Source of the DNA: Nematostella vectensis
Taxonomy: Eukaryota > Cnidaria > Anthozoa > Actiniaria > Edwardsiidae
Reading direction: 5' to 3'
Assembly (NCBI RefSeq): GCF_932526225.1
Contig: NC_064047.1
Location: 434,001-498,000 of the forward strand
Length of the DNA stretch: 64,000 nt
Shown: piece after piece, positions 37,501 through 42,743 of the stretch
Position numbering within the stretch: position 1 is the first letter of the stretch
Layout of the letters: each line of letters opens with the position of its first letter
Notes under the pieces: generated by a model
What the model saw: the letters and a program-made list of their open reading frames with translations, nothing else
What the model was told of the DNA's origin: nothing
Databases searched by the model: none
Translations under genes and position numbers: made by a program

Positions 37501-38648
37501 CACCTTACCCCATTTCACCTTACCCCATTTCACCTTACTCCATTTCACCTTACCCCATTTCACCTTACTCCATTTCACCTTACCCTATTTCACCTTACCC
37601 CATTTCACCTACCCCATTTCACCTTACCCTATTTCACCTTACTCCATTTCACCTTACCCCATTTCACCTTACCCCATTTCACCATCCTCCATTTTACCTT
37701 ACCCCATTTCACCTTACCCCATTTCACCTTACGCCATTTCACCTTACGCCATTTCACCTTTCCCCATTTCACCGTACCCCATTTTACCTTACTCCATTTC
37801 ACCTTACCCCATTTCACCTTACTCCATATCACCTTACTCCATTTCACCTTACCCCATTTCACCTTACTCCATATCACCTACCCCATTTCACCTTACCCTA
37901 TTTCACCTTACTCCATTTCACCTTACCCCATTTCACCTTACTCCATTTCACCTTACCCCATTTCACCTTACCCCATTTCACCTACCCCATTTCACCTCAC
38001 CCTATTTCACCTTACCCCATTTCACCTTACCCCATTTCACCTTACCCCATTTCACCTTACCCAATTTTATCTTACCTCATTTTATCCTAACCGATTTCAT
38101 CTTACTCCATTTTATTTTTACCCCACGTTAACCCAGTTTTGTACTGTAGTTGGAGGCTGCTATGATGTTGATCCGGCATGTCCTACATTCCTCCAGTCCG
38201 GTTGGGATTGTACCGGCTCCTCTTACGGCTACAGTAACCAATTTCTTCGTGAAAACTGTAGGAAATCATGCGGACTCTGTGGCAGGTAGGCTTGCTATTT
38301 TGATACCAAAGCTTCTCGAGTCATGCCATTTTTAAATGGCATGACTCGAGTATTAAAATACTAAAGATTTTCGATAGATGGCATTGGCCATAAGTACTAT
38401 ATTTTAGTATTAATAAAAACTTAATTCAGGGAAACAGGTATTATTTTCTAATATCATTAACCTGTGTTCCCTTTTAATTTAGGGACGACAGTGATGTGGT
38501 CTCAAGCCACACAAGCCATGATGGCACTATCGGTGGTTGGGCGGACAAAACAATCAACGGACAAACCACTCTCAAATACGTTTTACAGGAGTGGAAAAGA
38601 AAGAGGAACAAGCTCCCTAAACCTAAAAATGTTCGATACACGACATGA
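544..38648 (+). CDS. Giant multi-vWA / ShKT extracellular protein gene (5' partial)
   Basis: Exons, assembled from GT-AG sites and consistent phases: 544-813, 975-1052, 1231-4053, 5034-5582, 5669-5701, 5817-6059, 6641-6946, 7033-7272, 7768-7931, 8721-8883, 9200-9244, 9873-10177, 10697-10934, 13477-14013, 14121-14180, 18081-18470, 19100-19339, 19492-19527, 19978-20010, 20365-20522, 20780-21323, 21938-22067, 22629-22832, 22914-22997, 24246-25684, 27753-27782, 27920-27940, 28019-29359, 29616-29757, 30620-30890, 31195-31403, 31698-31924, 32855-32890, 33100-33138, 33680-33706, 34107-35996, 38150-38285 and 38483-38648. Most junctions are phase 1, typical of shuffled extracellular modules. The product exceeds 4,600 residues and has eight complete vWA domains, one partial vWA and three ShKT domains, separated by low-complexity linkers. 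No transmembrane segment is evident, and any signal peptide would lie upstream of the window. A secreted structural or adhesive role is inferred. I do not recognise a named orthologue. The main uncertainty is whether all exons belong to one transcript; the weakest join is 20010 to 20365. Confidence 0.75.
975..1052 (+). CDS. Exon: Ser/Thr/Pro linker
   Basis: A 78-nt phase 1-1 exon encoding a Ser/Thr/Pro/Gln-rich linker ([17 protein letters not shown]). It has a clean TTGCAG acceptor and GTAAGC donor. It joins vWA A to the long low-complexity exon and carries many possible O-glycosylation sites. Confidence 0.7.
1231..4053 (+). CDS. Giant exon: Gly/Pro/Gln/Asn repeat region
   Basis: One phase 1-1 exon of 2,823 nt (941 codons). 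Its frame is open from the TTTTTAG acceptor to the GTGAGT donor at 4054, but no ATG occurs early, so it is easily missed. It encodes a PGNQPGSQP-type region, then 18 copies of a 25-residue unit containing [14 protein letters not shown], then a Gly/Phe/Tyr/Pro segment, then about ten GIPGSPGS octads, and ends with a [12 protein letters not shown] segment and a basic, Pro-rich tail. This composition is typical of flexible or self-assembling structural proteins such as silk-, elastin- or minicollagen-like linkers. It is not collagen, since there is no sustained Gly-X-Y. Reverse-strand and other-frame open frames here arise because the unit length (75 nt) is a multiple of three. Confidence 0.8.
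1640..2960 (+). repeat. Coding 75-bp tandem repeat, 18 QAGAN units
   Basis: The block encoding [18 protein letters not shown] plus PGNQ recurs every 75 bp, with a few shortened units around 2510-2540 and 2910-2950. Substitutions are sparse (A for T in the QTSQ-type shadow frames, E for G), so units are very similar and recently homogenised. Length polymorphism between alleles is expected. Confidence 0.9.
3605..3846 (+). repeat. Coding 24-bp repeat (GIPGSPGS octad)
   Basis: About ten copies of GGAATCCCGGGTAGTCCC plus GGAAGT encode Gly-Ile-Pro-Gly-Ser-Pro-Gly-Ser. One unit has Ser for Pro at 3765-3770. The repeat lies inside the giant exon. Confidence 0.9.
4046..4270 (+). repeat. 68-bp array carrying a copied 5' splice site
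   Basis: The exon end and donor CCGACAGGCGTGAGTATAAA starts at about 4046 and recurs at about 4114, 4182 and (degenerate) 4250. A diverged further copy with GGCGTAAGTACAGTACTGC lies at about 4650. Each early copy keeps PDR codons plus a GTGAGT donor. Only the first is adjacent to the open exon. Confidence 0.85.
4271..5033. other. Intron remainder, no gene seen
   Basis: Apart from the diverged donor copy near 4650, this intron holds AT-rich unique sequence. The acceptor is the TTTCTAG ending at 5033. An 80-codon open frame at 4384-4626 shows no domain. Confidence 0.5.
5034..5582 (+). CDS. vWA domain B (single exon)
   Basis: A full vWA (Rossmann-like metal-binding adhesion) domain in one phase 1-1 exon. 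Strand 1 [12 protein letters not shown] carries the MIDAS start as D-G-S-N-D, so the last Ser of the DxSxS motif is Asp. Later landmarks are THVGLALSG, the helix before [25 protein letters not shown] and the C-terminal helix ending NINK. The loop Cys pair (SGCTS and DPCVQ) could form a disulfide. Metal binding is plausible but not certain, given the altered motif. Confidence 0.9.
5669..5701 (+). CDS. Micro-exon linker
   Basis: A 33-nt phase 1-1 exon encoding [12 protein letters not shown] between vWA B and C. It has a strong T10 pyrimidine tract with CACAG acceptor and a GTAGGT donor. Confidence 0.65.
5817..6946 (+). CDS. vWA domain C (exons 5817-6059 and 6641-6946)
   Basis: The first exon encodes strand 1 [13 protein letters not shown], helix 1 and strand [10 protein letters not shown]. 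The second runs from [11 protein letters not shown] through [17 protein letters not shown] and MLVVGVGPG to the last helix ending KIEQ. Both junctions are phase 1. The MIDAS motif is D-I-T-Q-D instead of DxSxS, so divalent-metal binding is doubtful and the domain is probably structural. The 6060-6640 intron holds only AT-rich sequence. Confidence 0.85.
7033..8883 (+). CDS. vWA domain D (exons 7033-7272, 7768-7931, 8721-8883)
   Basis: Exon 1 gives [17 protein letters not shown] and the segment to DGVDYPGTG. Exon 2 (phase 1 to 0) gives [12 protein letters not shown] to [16 protein letters not shown] and ends KVE. Exon 3 continues in phase 0 with [13 protein letters not shown] to the last helix ending KVED. 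The MIDAS reads D-G-S-R-N. The additional intron cutting before strand 5 is not shared with domains B, F or H. Confidence 0.85.
8207..8650 (+). repeat. About 22-bp degenerate tandem repeat in vWA D intron
   Basis: About 20 imperfect copies of TATACGAAGGGTCATCCGGA occupy the intron before the exon at 8721. The unit does not resemble either flanking junction. Confidence 0.75.
9200..9244 (+). CDS. Micro-exon linker (Ser/Asn)
   Basis: A 45-nt phase 1-1 exon encoding a Ser/Asn/Gln linker ([15 protein letters not shown]) between vWA D and E, with one N-N-T glycosylation sequon. TTTTTCAG acceptor, GTATTT donor. Confidence 0.65.
9245..9872. other. Intron with a 58-bp repeat near its end
   Basis: No gene is seen. 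Around 9710-9850 a block containing AGATACGACTATCTTTGTAC recurs about 2.5 times. The acceptor at 9871-9872 is TTTCCCTTTAG. Confidence 0.55.
9873..10934 (+). CDS. vWA domain E (exons 9873-10177 and 10697-10934)
   Basis: Exon 1 encodes [18 protein letters not shown] to DKSRRPE and ends in phase 0. Exon 2 starts [16 protein letters not shown] and ends EKVQK. The first MIDAS Asp is Glu (I-E-G-S-D), so canonical metal binding is probably lost. Conserved [12 protein letters not shown] and the helix before the exon end confirm the fold. The 10178-10696 intron is T-rich with no gene. Confidence 0.85.
10928..11060 (+). repeat. Tripled 5' splice site after vWA E
   Basis: The exon end CAGAAAGGTGAGCAACCTTT (donor at 10935) recurs about every 52 bp, as CAGAAAGGCAAGCAACC near 10981 and CAGAAAGGTAAGAAACC near 11033. 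The unit therefore includes the last exon bases plus the donor. The second copy has lost the GT. Confidence 0.8.
11297..13476 (+). repeat. 39-bp array derived from a vWA exon start
   Basis: About 55 copies of a 39-bp unit containing AGCTCGACCTAGCGTTCCTC fill the intron. The unit matches the junction at the exon it precedes (13477): TTAAAT, a T-rich tract, AG, then CAGCTCGACCTAGCCTTTCT. Read in exon phase a unit gives [10 protein letters not shown], a copy of [10 protein letters not shown], strand 1 of vWA F. The unit length is divisible by three, so long open frames exist on both strands; I regard them as artefacts. Confidence 0.9.
13477..14013 (+). CDS. vWA domain F (single exon)
   Basis: A complete vWA domain in one phase 1-1 exon: [58 protein letters not shown] and the final helix. 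The MIDAS is D-A-C-S-N, so the first Asp remains but the Ser pattern is broken. The donor is GTGAGT at 14014. Confidence 0.9.
14121..14180 (+). CDS. Small Cys-containing linker exon
   Basis: A 60-nt phase 1-1 exon encoding [19 protein letters not shown] after vWA F. Its two Cys could pair. Acceptor GGTTACAG, donor GTGAGT at 14181. Confidence 0.65.
14190..17999 (+). repeat. 86/91-bp satellite, about 43 copies
   Basis: 3.8 kb of a highly uniform unit containing TGATGTAGTTATATAGCATG and TACTCTACTAGTAGGGTATT. Units come in two lengths that differ by a GATAA/AGATAA insertion (86 or 91 bp), often alternating. Variant bases (ATATAGC or ATTTAGC, GCTAAT or GCCAAT) recur in blocks, indicating higher-order duplication. 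No splice-junction identity is visible. The array lies between two phase 1 exons. Confidence 0.95.
18081..19339 (+). CDS. vWA domain G (exons 18081-18470 and 19100-19339); module 1
   Basis: A Ser/Thr/Pro linker precedes [19 protein letters not shown]. Exon 2 starts [17 protein letters not shown] and has a Cys-rich half ([18 protein letters not shown], then [10 protein letters not shown]) shared with domains H and I. The MIDAS is D-G-S-D-A. This defines a Cys-containing vWA subfamily that starts each of three tandem modules. The intron junction is phase 1, just before the R-L-I-H strand. Confidence 0.9.
18545..19030 (+). repeat. 30-bp CACGTGACCCAAGTGG array
   Basis: About ten copies of CCCACGTGACCCAAGTGGCT plus GATGTCCTAG sit in the vWA G intron, preceded by longer related units (GTTCTATCCCACGTGGTTAA). 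The acceptor region TCCCATGTGGTTTGTCTAAAG at 19079-19099 resembles a degenerate unit. Each unit carries an E-box-like CACGTG. Confidence 0.8.
19492..20010 (+). CDS. Pro/Ser/Thr micro-exons (19492-19527, 19978-20010)
   Basis: Two phase 1-1 exons encode [13 protein letters not shown] and [12 protein letters not shown] (one N-A-T sequon). Equivalent tiny exons follow vWA H and vWA I, which supports both the calls and the module duplication. Confidence 0.65.
20365..21323 (+). CDS. VPVP/His-rich region of module 1 (exons 20365-20522, 20780-21323)
   Basis: Exon 1 (phase 1 to 0) encodes [20 protein letters not shown] and a Pro/Phe-rich stretch. Exon 2 encodes a His/Pro/Gly-rich segment with [14 protein letters not shown] and ends HPISQHPG. 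It aligns by motif with the exons at 28019 and 34107. No enzyme domain is visible. The high His content suggests metal-dependent cross-linking, which is inference. The acceptor at 20361-20364 has a weak pyrimidine tract and follows a roughly 50-bp repeat containing TCTCGATCTGACAACTAACC. Confidence 0.7.
21436..21935. repeat. Inverted (head-to-head) 45-bp array
   Basis: Three units read as GACAATAAATCTTGGGCCAC up to about 21588, then about eight units read in the reverse orientation (GGCCCAAGATTTATTGTCTC). The centre is near 21588, giving a hairpin with arms of roughly 140 bp. The last unit leads directly into TTTTCGCCCGCAG, the acceptor of ShKT 1. Confidence 0.85.
21938..22067 (+). CDS. ShKT domain 1
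   Basis: A six-cysteine ShKT (ShK toxin-like) module: C-M-D-I-D-P-E-C at the start, GSCQG in the middle, and [10 protein letters not shown] at the end. The fold is a disulfide knot common in cnidarian and nematode secreted proteins, where it may be a toxin or simply an extracellular interaction domain. In a vWA multidomain context the latter is more likely. The exon enters in phase 1 and leaves in phase 2, as do the other two ShKT exons. Confidence 0.9.
22030..22560 (+). repeat. 40-bp array copying the ShKT exon end and donor
   Basis: Thirteen near-identical 40-bp units containing CGCTCATGTGGCGTGTGTCA and GGGTATGTAATAAGG. The first overlaps the real exon end (KRSCGLCHG codons) and its GTATGT donor at 22068. 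Every downstream unit repeats those last 25 or so exon bases plus the donor. Confidence 0.95.
22629..22997 (+). CDS. Basic exons after ShKT 1 (22629-22832, 22914-22997)
   Basis: Two phase 2 exons encode a strongly basic segment (for example [19 protein letters not shown] and KPRRRR) and then [17 protein letters not shown]. Dibasic clusters could be furin-type processing sites between modules 1 and 2. The last exon of the gene has a similar basic character. Confidence 0.7.
23195..24190 (+). repeat. 45-bp array (ACATCACATCAATGTCATCT)
   Basis: About 22 copies of a unit holding ATCGTACATCACATCAATGT and CATCTTACCACCGTCGTCCT, alternating between 44 and 45 bp. It fills the intron before the exon at 24246. 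No identity to the neighbouring junction is seen. Confidence 0.9.
24246..25684 (+). CDS. Exon: Pro/Thr-rich stalk plus complete vWA domain H; module 2
   Basis: Phase 2 to 1. It starts [15 protein letters not shown], then about eight imperfect 20-residue units of the form [20 protein letters not shown] with several N-x-T sequons, then a Thr run, then a full v[20 protein letters not shown] (canonical D-G-S-D-S MIDAS), [25 protein letters not shown], the Cys pair region [15 protein letters not shown] and the final helix. Domain H is the only one here with an intact DxSxS, so it is the best metal-binding candidate. The stalk is mucin-like. Domains G and I are interrupted where this one is not. 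Confidence 0.9.
25919..27752 (+). repeat. 26-30-bp array (GTGATTAAGTAGTGTGTT), interrupted
   Basis: About 30 copies containing GTAACGTGATTAAGTAGTGT with optional TTGTCGG. The array is split by a 999-bp insertion (26730-27728) and resumes for part of a unit, ending in TTTGTCTTTTAG, the acceptor for 27753. Most units contain TTAA. Confidence 0.9.
26726..27732. mobile_element. piggyBac-like element (non-autonomous or decayed)
   Basis: The insert is flanked by TTAA on both sides (26726-26729 and 27729-27732). Its ends are imperfect inverted repeats: CCCATTGACTCCTGG at the left and, on the opposite strand at the right, CACATTGACCCCTGA. It interrupts a tandem unit whose uninterrupted copies next door read GTGATTAAGTAGTG, so the empty site is visible. 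TTAA duplication is the hallmark of piggyBac transposition. I recognise no transposase; a 140-codon minus-strand open frame at 27173-27595 is unassigned. Confidence 0.8.
27753..27940 (+). CDS. Pro/Ser/Thr micro-exons (27753-27782, 27920-27940)
   Basis: Phase 1-1 exons encode [10 protein letters not shown] and APTIAPSG. The second is only 21 nt. Position and composition match those after vWA G and vWA I. Confidence 0.6.
28019..29359 (+). CDS. His/Tyr/Gly-rich exon of module 2
   Basis: A phase 1-1 exon of 447 residues. It begins [20 protein letters not shown], then has a Tyr/His/Met/Gly repeat (PPYHHYMG, three to four times), a GDHVDN-type repeat and many His. Near its end is [14 protein letters not shown], matching HPV-H motifs of the other two modules. 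No catalytic domain is seen. The composition recalls adhesive or scleroprotein matrix proteins. Confidence 0.8.
29616..29757 (+). CDS. ShKT domain 2
   Basis: Six cysteines: [20 protein letters not shown] at the start and [11 protein letters not shown] at the end. Phase 1 to 2, as in ShKT 1 and 3. The donor at 29758 is GTGGGT, a weaker consensus. Confidence 0.9.
29745..30095 (+). repeat. About 115-bp tripled ShKT exon end and donor
   Basis: The exon end CTCTGCCTTAGGTGGGTTAG starts near 29747 and recurs as CTCTGCCTCAGGTGGGTTAG near 29863 and 29979, each followed by the same 95 or so intronic bases. The last ShKT codons plus the donor are therefore copied twice into the intron. Confidence 0.9.
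30096..30619. other. Intron remainder, nothing recognised
   Basis: Unique AT-rich sequence ending in a TTTTGTTTTTTCAG acceptor. No exon, RNA or element seen. Confidence 0.5.
30620..31924 (+). CDS. vWA domain I (exons 30620-30890, 31195-31403, 31698-31924); module 3
   Basis: Exon 1 enters in phase 2 and encodes a basic/Pro linker, [10 protein letters not shown] and [19 protein letters not shown], ending YYQFQ in phase 0. Exon 2 encodes [17 protein letters not shown] to DGVPK (phase 2). Exon 3 gives [32 protein letters not shown] and the last helix. Domains G, H and I share the Cys-rich second half. Intron positions differ from G, and H has none. Confidence 0.9.
31436..31670 (+). repeat. Trinucleotide tract (ATG/ACG/GGT)n
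   Basis: A roughly 200-bp compound microsatellite of GAC, GAT and GGT triplets in a vWA I intron. Open frames on both strands (poly-Met, poly-Val, poly-His) are artefacts. Confidence 0.95.
31975..32530 (+). repeat. Two short arrays: AGTAAAGTA-type and 58-bp units
   Basis: At 31990-32110, AGTAAAGTAC/ATAGTAAATGATAT is repeated. At 32145-32530 about seven units contain GAGACTATTTCTATGAAGTG and GATAAAAACGCTAACAGGCT. Confidence 0.8.
32855..33706 (+). CDS. Pro/Thr/Ser micro-exons (32855-32890, 33100-33138, 33680-33706)
   Basis: Three phase 1-1 exons encode [27 protein letters not shown] and [10 protein letters not shown]. They are the module 3 equivalents of the linkers after vWA G and H. Each has a clear pyrimidine tract and a CAG-GT donor. 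Confidence 0.65.
33150..33940 (+). repeat. 41-bp array and a second 80-bp duplication near donors
   Basis: At 33157-33590 about ten units contain AGCGACCAGAGGTCAATTAA. At 33711-33860 a block containing TCCTTTCAACAACTTTCACC is duplicated just downstream of the 33706 exon end, then shorter GAGAGTGGATAAGAGTACGT copies follow. Neither contains the exon itself. Confidence 0.8.
34107..35996 (+). CDS. VPVPV/His/acidic-rich exon of module 3
   Basis: A phase 1-1 exon of 630 residues. It begins [16 protein letters not shown], then [20 protein letters not shown], a Pro/His/Gly segment with [14 protein letters not shown], a Ser/Asp/Asn-rich acidic middle and a basic, His-rich end ([11 protein letters not shown]). 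The exon homologues in modules 1 and 2 share the VPVPV start and the HPV-H motif. The middle is probably disordered. No enzymatic motif is seen. Confidence 0.8.
36085..38080 (+). repeat. 15-16-bp array (CATTTCACCTTACCCC), 2 kb
   Basis: About 125 copies of CCATTTCACCTTACCC with variants. Two segments (36138-36696 and about 36886-37459) are near-identical, so a roughly 760-bp block has been duplicated inside the array. The minus-strand KWGKV frames are artefacts. It lies upstream of the ShKT 3 acceptor at 38148-38149. Confidence 0.95.
38150..38285 (+). CDS. ShKT domain 3
   Basis: Six cysteines from [17 protein letters not shown] to [11 protein letters not shown]. Phase 1 to 2. This closes the third module. 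Confidence 0.9.
38483..38648 (+). CDS. Terminal exon and stop
   Basis: Entered in phase 2 after a TTTTAATTTAG acceptor. It encodes [20 protein letters not shown], then a basic tail ([14 protein letters not shown]), and stops at TGA 38646-38648. A 3' UTR of about 400 nt follows. Confidence 0.8.
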
Positions 38649-39058
38649 TGCTGCTGCCAAACAATTACACTAAAAAAACAACAACAATTATCTTGCCTTA
38701 CCCTGGTCCTACCATAGACAGTAATATACTTTTCTAAGGTTGACCCCTGAATCAACCATTGGTAACATAACCTTTAAAAGAAAAAGTCGACAACAACGCA
38801 GATTTATGTTTTTACAAAGATATCTCGGCAGGCCAATACCTACCAGGTTATAAATGACCTGGCGCCTTGGTAACGGCCTTCGGTAACGGCCTTGGTAACG
38901 ACCCCTGGATCAACCATTGGTAACAAGACAACCTGCTGCTCTCGCAAGACACGCGAGAGACACGTGGGAAGGCGCTGACACATTACATGCGCGTCGCGTG
39001 AACATCAACGCAAGAATGAAGTAGCCGCCAAGCATTGTATCTTTAAATGCTGCATTTT

Positions 39059-39064
39059 AATAAA
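39059..39064 (+). terminator. Polyadenylation signal of the vWA/ShKT gene
   Basis: AATAAA about 410 nt after the stop codon, followed by T/G-rich sequence. It is the only good hexamer between the stop and the C-rich tract. Confidence 0.65.
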
Positions 39065-39092
39065 TATCATTGATTTTGAGCTGTCTTTTGTA

Positions 39093-39106
39093 CCTCCCCC
39101 TCCCCC

Positions 39107-39139
<33 letters not shown>
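39093..39139 (+). repeat. Poly-C tract
   Basis: CCTCCCCCTCCCCCT followed by a C homopolymer of about 30 bp. It could form a G-quadruplex on the minus strand. The homopolymer length is likely uncertain in any assembly. Confidence 0.9.
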
Positions 39140-40119
39140 ACTCCTAGGGTCACTGACACTATATACTACCGTACTACCATACTACCACTGTACGGTCAAT
39201 TTTACGAAACAAAAACATGTGAGGTCCGCTCGGAATTAGATTTCTACCTTGGACTCCGTCCTAAACATTGTTTGAATCGGGATTCTTCAACACGAAACGG
39301 GAACATAAACACAATACTAAACTACGTTTTTTTTCTTTTCAGCAAGTTATTTTTATACTTTTCTTTTTTTTATATATATAAAAATGATTACCGTAAGATC
39401 AACAGATCAATAGGCACAAATACAGAGCTTTGGCGACCTGTGCAAACACCAAACCAAAAATGGGATTTGTTGCTCTACCACGGGCTGTATCCCCAAGAGA
39501 AAAAAACGCGCCGCTGGGGGGTCGAGGTGGTCGAGTTACTCATTTACCAAGTGCAAGTGGCGGCGGTTACACACCCGGCGCGTCGTTTGAAAGGTCGCAA
39601 GCGCGTAGAAAAAGAGTTCGCTGCAGGAGCGAACCCAAGGCATATGCATCCAGTCAAAGTAGGAATACAGGCTTATTCAACACTTACAAGACATTAGACT
39701 TCATTTCGGAGTCAAATTATCCTATAGCCCGTGTTTCACGTATCCGCTTGCGTGGCGATAAAAAGTAATATATTTTTTTTCCGTTCTGAATACATTGAGT
39801 CCCGTTAATCCGAACTTTGTGTGAATACAAATCCGCGAGATATTTAGGACTACGCAGTAAATTCAACGAGAAACATATAGGAATTGCTTGAATGATTGTG
39901 TCTTCAAAACCGATCTCTAAAAGTTCCCTCTCCATCCCTCCCCACCAGTGTTTGTCCTTGTACCCCCTCCCTACCCTCCCCATGTCGAACCAGTAATTAC
40001 AGCGTGTGGTCCTGGAATTTTTAGCAGTCAAGTTAACAGAACATTGACAAACTCTGTATAAACTTGCAAAATTCGCCTCCAAGCTCGTCTTAAATACACT
40101 CTCCTTGGTAGTGTCGGGT
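39140..40119. other. Intergenic / 5' region of the SH3 gene
   Basis: No domain is recognised. A 112-codon open frame at 39430-39768 (Arg/Ser/Gly-rich, basic) is somewhat GC-richer than its surroundings. It could be a small unknown gene, but nothing confirms it. The region probably holds the promoter and 5' UTR of the SH3 gene. Confidence 0.4.
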
Positions 40120-42521
40120 ATGGCATTCCTCTGTCCCATGCGAATACCAAGACGGCGAAGGAAAAGTAGGTTTTCGTGTGAGTTAGACCGTTTATGTCGG
40201 ATTTGTTTACATGCTGTGCTGAGCGCGTGTCAACTTTACTTTGACAGGGAAAGGTGCCGACGAGAAAAATACTCTACAAAATGGAGCCCCTAAAAACCGA
40301 ATTACCGGCAGCAGCAGCCTCGACTCATTGGTTGGTATTGTCAAACAGGAAGACGAGGATTATTTTGCTGATGACCCAAAGAAAATGGTCGTTACGCACG
40401 ATTTTATTCCTTGCGTCGATGACGAACTCGCCGTCAAGCGCGGCGAACGAGTTTTAATGCTTTACCGTCAGAACAACTGGTATTACATCAAGAACAGTCG
40501 AAACAGTGAGGGATTTATTCCGTTTACCAATTGCATTGCCGAGGATGAGTACGAAAAGCGGCAAAACAAGCTCAGCCGGCAAAACATCATCCGCAACACA
40601 TCATTCCTTGATTCTATGGATAGCTCTATTTATCCCGGCCAAAAAGTGTCTGTATTTATGAAGAAAAACTTTGGCGAATTTGTCGCACTATGGGACTTCA
40701 ATGCTACTGCAGAGGATGACATTACTGCAAGCAAGGGGGACGTAGTTACTGTGTTAAACAAAGACGATCCTGACTGGTACTGGGTGGTGAAGAGAAGCGG
40801 GGACGAGGGGTTCATTCCCAAAGAATTCATTATCCCAGCGGACCAGCTAAGCGTGAAGTGTAAGTAAAATTATCCTTCCAATAGAGGTATTTTCAGCTCA
40901 TTTCTTCTATATGATATAAGTATATCGAAGTCATGACGAGTATAAACGGCTAGAATCAGCAAAGACTTACTGTAAAGTATGGGGCTTCTTATCGAGGAGC
41001 AATTATTATAGAGTTTGTGGTTTGAGCTATAACGCTATTCAGATCACTATCTAGCAACTTGATAATTTTAACCGCAAACTGTGTAGTCATTAGCAAAGTC
41101 CCTCATGCATACACTCGAGGATTACATAGTTGTCAAAATTAAATGCATGACACTCCAGCTTTGGTTTACAAGTGTGTCGGAAGCTGGGGCCGAAATCTGA
41201 ACCGAATGTCGTTTAGAATGTGTACAATTTGACTTTTTTATATGAAGTGGTCTACCAAGTTGCTAGAGTTATTGGTTTTTAAATGCTTTTGAGGAGTGGG
41301 TGGTTATGAATGTTTAATTATGTTTTGTGTTATGGAATCTATTTAGGAGGTGTTATAAAACTAATTTAGATTTCAGTTTGAGAAGTACTTTGATGGAGCC
41401 CGTAACAATTTCATCGCCACTTCTTACGAATGTATCAACTCTCGGCTAAACCTGCGGAAAAGTGCCCAATCATATTTTGTCTGCCAAATCGATTATTTTA
41501 TTCTTCGCAAACTTTGTTTAGTTGGTGCGAACAGCACTGGTTTCCAATAAGATATGATCAACTCGTATTTATAATAAGACCTGCTATTGATAAAATGTAT
41601 AATACAAATAGCTTTAGTTTTCTTGGCACAATGCTAGATATCTGTGTAGCTCATCCAATTATGTAAAGCTGTCATAAGAAGATATGTCCTTTGACAGGAC
41701 TAATTTTTTTCTCAAGAATTCAATGAATGCAAACCGCCTGTATTGGCTTGTCTTGAATTTTCTCAAACATTTTTTTTCCACCCAACTTGTTTAAAATAGA
41801 GGCAACAATAAGAATAAGCAGTGATAAAATAAATGAATTTTTCAGACTTCCAAGATTCCCAAAAATTGTATTTTTTTTATTGATTTTTGTCATTTTGTCA
41901 ACAGGTGCCTCTCATTCCAGTAATAGCAGTACTACAACAAGCAGCCAAGACTCACCACACACACCACACCTTACCACGTCAGTACCTTATGCTCAGATGG
42001 ACAACCACACATCTAAAAACAACCTGTCATCTAAAGTGAATCCCCTAGCAACTAGAAAAGATGCCTTGACAACAAAGTCAAATGCATCTGTGTCCTATAT
42101 TGAAAGCTTTGGAGTGGTAGAGACTCCTGGTAGCATAAATGCCTTAGCAACCACTATTGGCATGGCGACACCCATAGATTCCATGACGAAACAGATGGAC
42201 AGCATGAGTATCGACACAGTTAAGTATACCCCCCTAGCTCCCCTGGCATGCCAACCTGCCACAGCCTCCAGGCTGAATAGCGCAGGCCGGTCACGACGTA
42301 ACAGTAATGACCTCATGATATATGGCCAAGACTTAGTGTGCACAGATACCTATACAGCACAGCAAGACAATGAACTGACAGTGTTCAAAGGAGACTGGGT
42401 TTATGCGGACATGCAGCAAAGGGATGCGCGAGGGTGGATATGGGCTTATTCACCTGCTTCACATAAGCAGGGCTACGTGCCGAGGGCATGCCTCAGACCC
42501 CCTGCTACCACACCTCTTTAA
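40120..42521 (+). CDS. Three-SH3 adaptor protein
   Basis: Exons 40120-40165, 40248-40859 and 41905-42521 give 424 residues. The ATG at 40120 starts MAFLCPMRIPRRRRK, a short Cys-containing basic N terminus. The donor GTAGGT at 40166 and the ACAG acceptor restore the frame exactly. SH3-1 covers about residues 62-118 (VVTHDFIPCVDDELAVKRGE and GFIPFTNC). SH3-2 covers about 155-212 (FVALWDFNATAEDDITASKG, WYWVV, GFIPKEF). SH3-3 covers about 362-415 (DNELTVFKGDWV, WIWAYSP, GYVPRACL). A Ser/Thr-rich linker separates SH3-2 and SH3-3. There is no SH2 domain, so it is not NCK/GRB2-like overall. The layout resembles Dlish/Vamana-type three-SH3 adaptors of the Fat-Dachs pathway, but I am not sure of orthology. 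Confidence 0.85.
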
Positions 42522-42737
42522 ATAACCTATAGAACTCTGTGCGCTGAGATAGGTGGATACCACACACTTCTTTTAAGTTATTCAAATATGTTGGAATGGG
42601 CATACATCAAGAAAGTCAAACGAAACATACCATACGGTTTTCTGGTGTGTGTGTGTGTGTGATTTTTGCTCATAAGAATTTATAGAACAGATGGATGAAA
42701 AGCAATCAGCATATATTGATCAATGATTTGCATAAGC

Positions 42738-42743
42738 AATAAA
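42738..42743 (+). terminator. Polyadenylation signal of the SH3 gene
   Basis: AATAAA about 215 nt after the SH3 gene stop codon. Confidence 0.55.

Noticed and set aside
36138-37877. [10 protein letters not shown] minus-strand frames
   Set aside because: They are translations of the 15-16-bp array.
39430-39768. 112-codon basic frame
   Set aside because: No domain, no splice context and no conserved motif. It could be 5' UTR. Kept only as a note on the intergenic region.
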